Positions 21,594 to 31,209 of a stretch of 37,216 nt of DNA are shown here, piece by piece. The position numbers and the translations under genes are program-made. The first letter of the stretch is position 1, and every line of letters starts with the position of its first letter. The stretch is from Leptodontidium sp. MPI-SDFR-AT-0119 (taxonomy: Eukaryota; Ascomycota; Leotiomycetes; Helotiales; Leptodontidiaceae), in contig JAHLEZ010000056.1 in the NCBI GenBank assembly GCA_020726505.1, positions 1-37,216 of the forward strand, given 5' to 3'. The notes beneath the pieces were generated by a model. The model searched no databases. It was given only the letters and a program-made list of their open reading frames with translations, and was not told the origin of the DNA.

Positions 21594-21862
21594 CACCCCC
21601 TAGCCAAGTGACAATAGTAAGCCACTAGTATTATAGTTAGCTACGCTAAGCGAGGGCAAACACCAAACTGAATACTTAGGCCACAACTATTCCTGTACTA
21701 TCAAATTAGGCAAACAACCGTTCTATTTGAAGTAGCGCATCCCCCACTTAATTCTTGATCTTACAACCTCTCCACAATACATACAAATCGACCTTTCGAT
21801 CTACTAACTAATCAACCAATTAACAATCAATCAACCAATCAATAAATCAATCAATTAATACT

Positions 21863-22798
21863 ATAGGTGTATCAAAGCGCTCTACCAAGGCCGTTAAGGC
21901 TGATCGTTTGGCTACTATTGTAAGTTATTAAGTTGATTTTTATTGAGTTAATCGTTGATTTTAGGGCTGTGTATTGATTTGAACATTACTAACTATAGTA
22001 GGCGAAGAAGAAGAAGGATGCCAAGAAGGCTCCAAAGGCTACTCCTGCTCCAAAGAGAGCTACTACGGCTACTCCTGTTACTCGTGCTCGTACTCCCTCG
22101 TGTCAAGGGAGCTAAGCGTGCAGGTTGTTTGTTTAGGTTACATCAATGGCGCCCTCCAAACCAAAAGCACTAGCGAGTGCTTTAATATTATTAGTCGGGG
22201 TGCTCGCTACTTTACGTGCGCCTCGGGCTACTCCTACAAGGTTGCTCCCGCTACTGCCCAGGCTCCTTTCCTAGTTTACTAGGCTACGCTCTTAAATAAC
22301 GTAGGCGAGAAAGTAAATTCCTTAAGTTATTCTTTTCTAACGTGTGATTACTAACCTTTTTAGGAATTAGAGCGCCTAAGAGCTCCTGTTTTAGTAGCCC
22401 TCAAGGGTTAAGTTATTACTAGTAGAGCTGCCGGTGGAGTAACTGGCTCTACTAGTCGTGCTTTAGGTGCGGCCTCGGCTACTCTCTATGTCGATTCCTT
22501 CTCGGAGTCAGAGGGTAGTGAGGAGACTCCTTAAGGAGCAACTCCGGCTTCTCTTACTACTCCTACGGCTACTACTCCTACTACAGCTGTAGGTGGAGCT
22601 AGTAGAGCTACTGTTACGGCCGCTAGCATTAGTGCTGGTCTTGTTACTTTCCGGGCCCTAATAGCTAATAAGCCTCCTGGAGTTGCTCTCACGCCAGAGT
22701 AGGAAGCTCAAGCTGCTCGGGTTAAGGAGCTTATTAGGGTAATTACTAGTGCGTTAGGTGACTTAGTTCGGGAAGTCTTAGGCCTTCCAATTACATAG
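21863..22798 (+). pseudogene. antisense spliced passenger gene in the copia element
   Basis: Three exons on the strand opposite to gag-pol: 21863-21919 (19 codons), 21999-22300, and 22364-22798 (145 codons). Intron 1 is GTAAGT...TACTAACTATAG, and intron 2 is GTAGGC...TACTAACCTTTTTAG; both have the full TACTAAC branch site. Exon 1 reads VSKRSTKAVKADRLATI. Exon 2 starts with a Lys-rich tract (KKKKDAKKAPKATPAPKRA), changes frame once (302 nt, not a multiple of 3), then reads ECFNIISRGARYFTCASGYS, possibly a Cys-rich motif. Exon 3 reads ELERLRAPVLVALKG, SFSESEGSEETP, GLVTFRALIANKPPGVAL, EAQAARVKELIRVITSALGD. Internal stops fit CAG/CAA->TAG/TAA. The start would be ATA from ATG. Family not recognised. 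No known copia protein has this layout. Confidence 0.6.
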
Positions 22799-23329
22799 GT
22801 TACTCTCTTTTGTGTGAGGCGAAGCTTAGGAACCTCTAAACAACTAAGTGTCCCCTTGTAATTTACTTGCGTTACGTTACTTTTGCCATAGAAACGAACA
22901 ACTGTTAAGAGTAATTAAATCTTCTAAATGCCGTGAATTTCACCCCCGAGCTCAGTTACTCTCTAAGTAAATAAAACAATAAGAGAATTTATAAAGGAAT
23001 AACAAATACATAAGAAAATACCCTTATAATAAAGGAAAAAGTAAAGAACGTATATAAAGACTTACTTTAAAAGCGAGGGCTCTATAGTGAGTTACTCTAG
23101 TTAAGCACAAACATTAACCAAGTTAATAAGAGTAACAAAATTCTCAAATTTCTGTCGAGAGAGGTTCTTTATAAGTCTATTAGTAGGCATATAACCCGTA
23201 GGCAAATATTCAACTGAAAAAAGTGCCCTTTTAAAACTTCTAATATAACCACATATTTTAAATATCAACGTGGCGTAACTTAGTAGAAATACGCTGATTT
23301 TCCCTAACGATTAACTGTATCGTTTATTA

Positions 23330-24085
23330 ATTGTCGCAGAAGATTCTCTAATTTCCCCTAACTTAAGACGTAGCTCCCGAAAGAAACACTACAAAGCTAT
23401 AATCTCCTTAGCCGTGCGCTTAAACGCTTAAAAGCTCAGCCTATGTAGTCGAAGTAGTGACTATATCTTATAAGGCCGCTCTCCACAAGATTAAACCTCT
23501 AAAAAGTATTATAATATAACTATTAGAAGAGCGCCTAGTATCGAGATCGTCTATAGATGAAACATCTGAAGCTATAATGAGCTAAGAGTTACGTAACTTG
23601 TAACTGTAAGTGATCGCCAAAAATCAGGTTCGAGAGGTAACGAATAGTCCAATTAACTGCCGCAAGGTGTTCTAAAGAGAGGTTAGTTAAGAAGTGAGAA
23701 AGTCTTAAAGTTGTAAACGTAACGTCTACGTGTAATATAATTGCCGTGTAAAGTACTAAGCTAATCTTCTCTTAATACTCCTTGATTTAAGCTAGGGTTA
23801 CTTGCCCTTAATTCTTTAGTAGCTTAACTTAAGGTAGTAAAGTACTTAGGCAATTTCTATCTACTAAGTTAAATTATAGAGTAACCTTTTAGATATAAGT
23901 GTCGTGTACTAGAGAAATAGTCTTTACTTGACGATCTTTAATAACACGAACACTTAAAAACTACTCTGTCGGTTCTCCTCTAGTGAGCTTGTATGCCGTA
24001 TTTAAGCCGTCGATAATAAGTTGAGCGTCTCTAAGGGCTAAGCGTAGTATAACACTTGAATATCGTCAACATAAAAGAAGCGTAG
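23330..24085 (-). pseudogene. copia pol remnant: RT C-terminus and RNase H
   Basis: The YVDD catalytic box (24062-24073) is followed by LRDAQLIIDGLNTAYKLTRG and FLSVRVIKDRQVKTISLVHD, then HLAAVNWTIRYLSN and the RNase H stretch DLDTRRSSNSYI...LILWRAA...DIVTTST-stop-AELLSV, which matches the known copia pattern TRRSSxGYxxxLxGGxxxWxxxxQxxVxxSxxEAEL. Stops lie at Trp, Gln and Arg codons. The first RT domains (fingers and palm before YVDD) are missing. Confidence 0.85.
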
Positions 24086-25109
24086 TATTTGGCGAAGGAG
24101 TCCTTGGTGCTGGTAGTGCTCCTGGAGCATCTGATCTCCCTCTAAGTGTAGCGTATAATCTAATTGTCTTGTTTCTTTTAGTAGTCATAAGAGACTCTTC
24201 ATTAAGCGCCGATAACTAATTGACGTATTGAAGTAACGTGTACTTATAAACAACTCCGAGAGTATTATCTCTGAGGACCTCAGATAGTCGTTCGCGAGCT
24301 TATTTAAGTGCGAGCTTCTCTTGTACTGCCTTAATAAAGTTGATGATCGCCAAGGGGCCCTTAACGTCCGGAATGTCGTATAATAGAGCATCTTAGTAGG
24401 CTAATTGCCACTCTTGAATCTACACCTTAGGATTAACTCGTCTTGTTTTGACGATTTCGAGCTTCTCTTTATATTTAGCTTGAGCTTTAGTGATGTTACT
24501 TGTTTCCGAAGGAGCATAGTCTCTCTTTAATACCTTAAGGAGTATTTGTAGAGTCTAAGATCGTGGGTCGTTCGATTCGTCCGTCATCTTGTCAGGTTGC
24601 TCTTTTGCTCTCTGTTTCTCCTTAATCTCGCACTCCCGAATAGCACTCTAGTAGATCGAAGGAATCAACTGTCTCTTAAATCTACTTATATGCTACCCTT
24701 ATAGGCCTGAGCCTTTTCTGACTATTATGCGTGTTTCACAGTATACTCCCTTATTAGGGTAGTATATATTAGAGTAACTATAATAACGTTAGACAGTGTA
24801 AGAGGTGTTACACTTAGTTAAGTCCCTTAAGTTCGGGTGCTCGTTGGTCTCTATCTCACTTTGCTTGCTCCTGAAGTTGAAATCGAGAGCCTCCTTGTCC
24901 TATTGTGCCTTCACTTAGTCGATCGTTTATGCTTGAGGCTCGTTTTCGAGGATATTTGGAGCGACCGGTAATTCTAGATTAACTGACGTCTATACTTTAT
25001 AGAAGATATAAAAGGATTTAAAGGCTTAGTACTATAGAGTCTAAGTTTGCCTGTCGTAGTTAAGCGGCGTTCGATTATTAGAGGAGGAGACTAAAATTGA
25101 GTCTGCCAT
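24085..25109 (-). pseudogene. copia gag remnant
   Basis: ATG at 25109-25107 starts MADSILVSSSNNRTPLNYDR. The frame then gives LDFNFRSKQSEIETNEHPN, and further on LLKVLKRDYAPSETSN, QAKYKEKLEIVKTRR, ALLYDIPDVKGPLAIINFI and EVLRDNTLGVVYKYTLLQYV, with stops at expected Gln or Trp positions. The pattern (helical, W...Y...dv.g) fits copia-type Gag polyproteins. Part of the middle has to be read in shifted frames. It ends in a Pro-rich stretch (PGALPAPRTPSPN) that abuts the RT remnant. Confidence 0.75.
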
Positions 25110-25344
25110 AGCGAAGAGAGGGCTGCTCTCTCGAGGGTTCGATGGATTTGTTTGAAGAAGAGAAGAGAATATCGAGTACGGGTACTCGATTTACCCTTTT
25201 CTAGAGAGGTTAAAGGGGAAAATGGCGGTGTGAACTACACTTATTAATAGGTAGAAACTCCGACGTTGTTCGTCACTTACTAATCCTACGTTGACAGCTT
25301 TACCTAAATCTGTAAAGCACAGAAGGAAGAATACTAACTTAATA

Positions 25345-25366
25345 GCTTCGTCACGGGGCTCATAAC
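25345..25366 (-). promoter_or_regulatory. primer-binding site matching the initiator tRNA-Met anticodon arm
   Basis: Next to the 5' LTR the plus strand reads ACGGGGCTCATAAC. The anticodon arm of fungal initiator tRNA-Met contains GGGCUCAUAAC, so the element strand is its complement. Copia-type elements are known to prime from a 5'-half fragment of this tRNA. Confidence 0.75.
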
Positions 25367-25551
25367 TATAGTACAGAAGTGGAGTAGAGCCTTGCGATTA
25401 ACGTAGGGAGAATTGAAGTGGTTAATTGTTCTCTAGAATACATGAGGAAATCAGGGGAACACGTTGTTCTCCTGAAAGCGGTATAACGTGGCAGAAACCA
25501 TATCCAGCGTAGCGCGCAGCTAACCGAGCATCAGCCCGTGCCTGTACGACA
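25367..25551 (-). repeat. 5' LTR of the nested copia element (right copy)
   Basis: 185 bp, TATAGTACAG...TGTACGACA. Here the three changes (TG->TA) lie in the first 10 bp, and the last 50 bp look unmutated. Confidence 0.93.
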
Positions 25552-25556
25552 TAAGG
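25552..25556. repeat. target-site duplication, right (TAAGG) of the nested element
   Basis: TAAGG directly after the right 185-bp LTR. Removing the element and one copy rejoins the chromovirus frame between integrase and chromodomain. Confidence 0.9.
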
Positions 25557-26750
25557 ATATATAGAAGACATCGTGTAGTCTACTGTACTTAGGAGGTAAC
25601 TTTAGCTTATACGCTTACTTTTTAATCCTTTTAGTAATCTTAAATAGTCTTAAGAATTAGTAGTCTAGCTTCTTATTAAAACGAACCGTCTTAATATTCT
25701 TCGTTAAAAGTAAAACCTATTATTTAACCTTAAACTTTACAAGGCGGTGGTTCTTATTATACTACTTCGCCTAGTTCTCTTTAATCTTTCGCTAGTTACT
25801 TTTTAACTCTTAGCGTTTCTTAATACTTCTTTTACTCGTTCTCTAGTAATTAATATCTCCCCTCTTGTGAAATTGTCCTTAATACCTTAGTAAGAGTCTA
25901 ATAATATACTGTACTTAGCCTCATTTAGAGACATTCTAATTAACTTATAGTAAGTATTTATATATACGAACTTTACTAAAGGTAAGAGATTTACTTAATC
26001 GTCTTATAAGTAATAAACGTAATACTTTAGCTATACTTCTAAGGCTTAATTTTACCGTTCGGTTTGGCCATTTATTTACGAGTAAAACGCCGTCGAAAGA
26101 CCTCTTATTATCTAGAGGTGGAAATATAACTCCTTCCAAAACCTCGAGGGTAAATATAAAGCCTTTATTTGTGATAATTAATGCTGGTAACCTATAGTTC
26201 TTGAATTAGTAGTTAATAAAAAGACGGGCTAATTATAAAGTGTTAATAGTTTTTAAATAAGGAATATACTTAATATCTTTAGTGTATTTATTAATAATCA
26301 CTAGTAAGTAGTCGGCGACTTTGTTAATAATATTACTCTTATAAGGTACTAAATCTGTAATAAAGTCTATTGAGATTAACTTAAATAGCTTACTTAGTTA
26401 ACTAAGAGCTTACATTTTACTAACTTTCTTTGTACGCCTCGCCTTTGTCCTTTAACAAATATTATAACTCTTAACGTATACTTTAACGTCACTGAATATA
26501 TTAAGCTAGTAATACTTCCGCTAAATAAGCTTTAGTGTCTTATTATAACTAAAATAGCCTGTAATTAGATTATTATAATAAATCTTTATAATTTCGGCAC
26601 AAATAGTAAAGTCTTATAAAACGTAGGCTATTCGCCGGTGTCTTAGTAGTCTATTGTTATTAATACTCTAATTTATACCCCTAGTATCCTGTAATTAAGC
26701 ACGCTTTTTTATAATTAAGGCGTCCCTTTACTATAGCTCTAAGAGTAACA
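25557..26750 (-). pseudogene. chromovirus integrase remnant
   Basis: The minus strand gives INGQTER-stop-N-stop-ALEV followed by a YYVYYL / DD-stop-VNLLPLVKF stretch around 26000-26090, matching the integrase core pattern (DGQTER.NQ.LE...DDW...LP..EFAYN). It ends with YKLKLPPKYSRLHDVFYIS (about 25575-25640), the usual (Y/H)KL.LP....IHDVFHVS end, where the copia element has inserted. Catalytic Asp/Glu residues could not all be placed because of the damage. Confidence 0.8.
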
Positions 26751-27199
26751 AAAGAAGCGATTTTAATACAGTATTTACTGTTTCGGTTTTTATAACCTTT
26801 ATTATAAAAAACCGTAATACAATATATTTATAATTATATTAGCTAGCGTTATACTTTTCTTTAGCGTTTCGTAAGAGGTTATTTAAACTTTAACTAAAGT
26901 TTTATAAACTTTTAAGCTATATAGGCACATACCGCTAATTAGGCGTAGAGGTCGCTGTTATAGCCTCAGTCGACAGCTCGTATATTAGGCTGTCGCTAGT
27001 AAGTTAAGAAACTTAAGTTAACCGGCACGATATATTATTACTTTCTCGCCAGATACTCACCGTCGTACTACTAATTATATTAGGGACGCGGATTAACTTA
27101 TTCTAAATTATACTTCGCAATTTATTTTATAAAGTAAGGAGTATAATATTCTTTTTATTCTCCGCCGGCCTATAATCAAGCCTACGCGAAGGTCTATCT

Positions 27200-28400
27200 G
27201 CCGGGTTCTTTTTCTTTAGCTTATAAACTATCACAAAGTTATACTTAAATAACTCTAAGGCTTATTTAGCCTACCGCCGGCTTAATACTATAATACTTAT
27301 AAAATAACGAAGATTATTATAATCTAATAATACCTTAATAAGGGCTATACTACCTTTTAAGTAGTGCTTCTAATAAATAAAGCACTTAATAATTATAAGA
27401 AGCTTATAATCGTGAACCTTATAGTTTAACTTTATATCTTTTAGCTTCTTATTAAAGAATGTAATTAAGTACTAAATAGGCTTTATTTAGTCACTCGCCG
27501 GTTAATCTTTAGGCTAAGACAAAATCCCCACAAGTACAAACCTAAAGGCGTCTGCCTTTAGCCTTATAAGCTTTTATAAGTTAAAGTATATAAGAAAAGG
27601 GGCTAATATAAATATATCCTTTAATACGTTAAAAGCCTCTTACTTAGTAGTTCCCTAGTAAAAGGTAAGAGTAAGTTGCCCTTTCTTTTTACTTTTTATT
27701 AAACTTATTAATAGCCGAGTAATTACTGAGAAACTTGTAATAAAGCGCTAATAAAAGTTAACGAACTTAATAAAGACTTAAACGTTTCTAATACTCTCGG
27801 GCTCTAGTTATTCTTTAATAGTATTTACCTGGCTTTATTTTATTAATACTCCAGCGGGGGATACGACATAACTTAAGAACTCTACACTCTTAGTACTAAA
27901 TAAGTATTTCGACAGCTTAATAAAGAGATTTACCTGTCGTAACCTTTCGAGGACCTAGCGAATATAATCCACATACTGAGCCGGGTCTGCCGAGTACATA
28001 AGGATATCGTCAAAGTAGACGACATAAATAACGTTTATAAGTCCCGCCAGCGCGTCGTTAATATATACCTAAAACGTCGCTAGTATATTAGATAGCCTAA
28101 ATAGTATAACTTAATACTCGTAATATCTATATTAAGTGCGAAAAGTAGTCTTTCACTTATCTCCCGCCTTAATTTTAATATAGTAGTATATATTCTATAA
28201 GTTTAAGTTAATAAAGACTTTCTTATCTCAAAGTTTATTTAGCGTTTTACTAATTAAAAGTAAGGGGTACTAGTCCTTAACTATGATCTTGTTTAAAGCT
28301 CGATAGTCGACATATAATTAGAGGCTACTATCTTTCTTTAGTATAAAGAGAATCAGGGCGCTAGTTAGGCTCTTACTTTTTCGTATTTATCCTTTTACTT
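27200..28400 (-). pseudogene. chromovirus reverse transcriptase and RNase H remnant
   Basis: Key motifs on the minus strand: LKKDSSL-stop-LYVDYRALNKIIV (RT region 1-2, about 28270-28345), VVYFDDILMYS (YFDD at 28006-28017), then NYKVHDYKLLIIIKCF, KHYLKGS and LDYNNLRYF (RNase H-like tether, about 27290-27430). Known Ty3/gypsy sequences read NYxxHDxELLAIVxxF and TDHxNLxYF, so several changes (E->K, D->N, H->Y) are C->T or G->A type. Confidence 0.88.
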
Positions 28401-29175
28401 TAGAAAATTTAAAGTATTCCCGGAGAACCTCTAGTTTTATTTTAGAGAGGTTATAAATAAGGGAGTATAATAGTCTCGTATTTAACTCTAAGTTAATAAT
28501 ATATTACCGACCCTTTAAAGGGGGTAATTAATTCCCCTTCTCCTTTAAGAAAACATCTTTAAACTCACGGTACTCTTAGGGGATAGTAAGTATATTATCA
28601 ATATCTAATAGGCGTAATATATTTAAGTTAAGTATTATAGTATACGTAAGGAACTCTTTCTTTTAAATAAGTTAAGAGAATTTATACGACTTTATAATAC
28701 TAAGATTATAAGTATTATTTAGTTAATATAAGTACCTTTACTATTTTATTTTAAAACTAATCTAAAAATTAATATCCTCTAACTAAAGCCACCTTAAAAT
28801 CAGATTAATGCCCGGTATATTAATAACCCTTAGCCGGAGCACATTTAGCTTAGTTTGTCTAAGGGTATTAATAATCTTTACTTAAGTAAGCGCGGTGCCG
28901 TGGACAATACCTTCGTTCTTAAGTAATGTCTAAAATGTCTTCGGCCCTTCGCTAGTGAGTTATAAATCGCACTCTTTTATTATTAGTCTTAAGACAAAAT
29001 TGTCTTCCGCTTTATTATTAATAAGGGCAATAAAGCTCTTTTACTCTCTACTCGCTAGTATCTTTAACTAGATTTCTATTCTCTTACTTGACGATCCTAG
29101 GGGAGACGTAAACGTAGCCGCGAGTCGGGCGTTCTTTTAGTTTTTATCTAGCGAGCCTTCGCTATTTACTTTAGG

Positions 29176-29217
29176 GCATTTATTAGCGTAATAGCCAAGC
29201 TCTTAACACTTGAAGCA
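29176..29217 (-). pseudogene. gag zinc knuckle with His and Gln codons hit by RIP
   Basis: The minus strand reads CFKC-stop-ELGYYANKC, spacing CX2CX4(Y)X4C. The retroviral-type CCHC knuckle has His where Tyr stands now (CAC->TAC), and the stop fits CAA->TAA. It lies in the C-terminal part of gag, which extends right toward 30300. Confidence 0.85.
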
Positions 29218-30309
29218 TTAAGTCTTTGACTTATTAAACCCTTAATATTTCCCTCGTATTAAGGTCTTATTAAGGTTGCCTCTTCTTAATCCGGATTAAT
29301 TAGGGCGGGGACTCTCTTGCCTATTACCGGTCTTTCGCGGGGCTTTTTAGGAAGACTCTCCTTTCTTATCTTCTGGCTTCTTAAGTCTCTTATTACTACT
29401 GTTTCCCTTAGGCAAAGTATATACCTCTTAAAGGGCTACTACTAAAATAATATCCTCTCTTATTTATAGTTTATTAGCCTGCTTATTCTTAACGATTTTC
29501 TAGCGAATCTCTAGTCGAATCTTATTAAAGAGGATATTTCGTAATTAACGTTAAGTAAATAGCTCAAGTTATTCTTCCTTTCCCTCGAGATAATTGACAA
29601 ATTCGAGGATAAGTTGGCTAAGTCTTTATTAAGTTGTCTTATAAGCGTAAGAGTTAGCTATTTGTCTTAAGACAGGGAGTAACTAGAGGTTCGCTAGAAA
29701 CTCCTTATAAGACTCCTAAGTCATCGTATTAAGGGCATTAAGATTATACTTCTTAAACCTTTCTTAGGTATTCGCCGACTTTTTGTAAAGTAATGTCGCT
29801 ACTTATTTAATCTTAACTATGTTAATAAGGAACCCTTTATTATCGTAATTAAAGACACGATTATAGGCTTATAAATATTCTGTTAACTCTCGCTAATTCT
29901 TCTCTTCGTATTTTAATAAAATTATATATTTCCCTTTCTCCCGGCGGAGAACCCGAGACTCTTCGGCGACTAGCGGGCGATCTTCTATAGTATTCGCACT
30001 GCCTTTAGGTCTTATTTACTAGAGTCGCTGTGCCCTTTCCCTCACGTTCGGGGAGTATTAATTAAAGTTATCGCTGTATATCCGGCGATATTTAATAATA
30101 AGGCTATCGAGGGCATCGTTCTTTTCCCTAAGGGTCTTAATCTACTCTTATATCGCTTATAAATTAATAGCTGGCGTATCTTTAGACCTTCTCTAGTCTA
30201 GGGGAGGGGTTGCCTATAGTTTAGGGCCACCGGGCGCCGCGGATGAGGGTTCTTTAGCTTGAACTATCGTGTAATAGTCAAGCTAGTAGTAAGAGAAAAG
30301 TAATTAGAA

Positions 30310-30488
30310 TATAATGATCACTAGTACGCTAAGGTGACTTTAATATAATAAAATAACTAGAGAAGCACTAAATAATAGCTAGTAATACTATATGATACAA
30401 AAGCTAATTACTAAGGAGGGAAGGTTATTTCTTCCTTACTCTGCACGCATATATACAGGGAGTAAGCGCTAGGGCACGTGCCATTACA
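30310..30488 (-). repeat. 5' LTR of the chromovirus (right copy)
   Basis: 179 bp. Starts TATAATGATCAC where the left copy starts TGTAATG, and ends TGCCATTACA. Combining the two copies restores the usual TG...CA ends. Confidence 0.93.
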
Positions 30489-30493
30489 GCAGC
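30489..30493. repeat. target-site duplication, right (GCAGC)
   Basis: Matches 19322-19326; marks the insertion as a single integration event with no later rearrangement of the ends. Confidence 0.9.
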
Positions 30494-31209
30494 CTCTTTT
30501 CACAACCTGGGGTACTTTTTCAACTATAGCCTCCTTATCATGCTTTTGTTACTTCTAATACTTATTAAATAGTCTTATCCAATCTTTAAACCCTTATTAC
30601 TATCTTAGTAACCGTCATCATCTTTATGGCTACTAAAGATCGTAAATTTCGACAAGGCTGCTATGCGGGATAGTACCTCGAATCGAAGTGACTAACGATA
30701 TTTGGTCAGGGTAACGTCCTGCACTCTTCCCGTATTTTATGACGAACGGAATTGAAAACAAACTACTGCCTAAGATTTAAAGCTAAAGGCTCGAACTCCA
30801 AAGATTGGAGGTAAATTCAGAATCCTAGATTTCTGTTTCCATTGATCACTCTCCATTTCCTCCAGCTTCATTTCCAGCGACAAGAATAAATTATGCTTAA
30901 TCGAAAGTGGCTTTGAATATCCTATGCCTATGGCTTCCAGAATTCCAGCCTGAGCGACTGGGCGGTCTTGCACGCTTCTAGTGATGTACGACGATGTTAT
31001 TGCCGCGAGGCTGCCGCTTAGCTAAGTCCGTTAGCATCGACACGACGTCTTCTTTAATCTCACCTCGTACCTATGCTATGTTGACGGCTTATTAGGTACT
31101 GAGAATCCTTCCTCCCGCGATCCTCGAACCTAGTCGAATAATGCGTCTGCTGTAGTGCGACAACGATAGTAGCGTTAGCCTAAGCGAGTTCGTTGAGACA
31201 TCATACCGA
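30494..31209. other. AT-rich flank between the element and the HET relic
   Basis: No supported gene. The composition grades from RIP-like to normal. A 67-codon minus-strand frame at 30770-30973 has no recognisable motif. Confidence 0.4.

Larger units (their letters stand above)
21409..25551 (-). mobile_element. nested Ty1/copia element, internally deleted
   Basis: 4143 bp with 185-bp LTRs and TAAGG target duplications. From the right on the minus strand: primer site next to the LTR (25345-25366), gag starting at an ATG at 25109 (MADSILVSSSNNRTPLNY), gag continuing to about 24085, then at once the C-terminal part of a copia reverse transcriptase (FYVDDIQVL, YVDD at 24062-24073; FLSVRVIKDRQVKTISLVHD) and RNase H (DLDTRRSSNSYI, GLILWRAA, about 23560-23330). 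Protease, integrase and the N-terminal two thirds of RT are absent. The 1.5 kb before the 3' LTR hold an antisense gene-like sequence. CTAGGGGGTG next to the left LTR is the likely polypurine tract. RIP stops are present but CA/TG are less depleted than in the host element. Confidence 0.9.
19327..30488 (-). mobile_element. Ty3/gypsy chromovirus, RIP-degraded, carrying a nested copia element
   Basis: Bounded by 179-bp direct LTRs and by the 5-bp duplication GCAGC (19322-19326 and 30489-30493). Without the nested insertion it is about 7.0 kb, normal for a chromovirus. Minus-strand order from the right: gag with zinc knuckle (29176-29217), protease (LI-NNK-AEDNF, about 29000-29040, where DSG is expected), reverse transcriptase (VDYRALNK near 28290, YFDD at 28006-28017), RNase H and tether (27430-27220), integrase (about 26750-25700), then, past the nested element, a chromodomain (about 21340-21190). 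Purine-rich AGAGGGGAGAT next to the left LTR is the likely polypurine tract. Stops stand where Gln and Trp codons are expected, and CA/TG dinucleotides are rare: RIP. No intact ORF, so not autonomous today. Confidence 0.93.

Noticed and set aside
24185..24391. 68-residue minus-strand ORF as a separate gene
   Set aside because: Overlaps the copia gag remnant in another frame; the gag frame gives the better pattern.
25945..26139. 64-residue minus-strand ORF as an independent gene
   Set aside because: Lies inside the integrase remnant in a shifted frame; chance opening.
19506..30309. AT-rich block as a centromere or mitochondrial insertion
   Set aside because: LTRs, target duplications and gag-pol motifs explain it as RIP-degraded retrotransposons.
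30770..30973. 67-residue minus-strand ORF
   Set aside because: No motif and no gene context; not distinguishable from chance.
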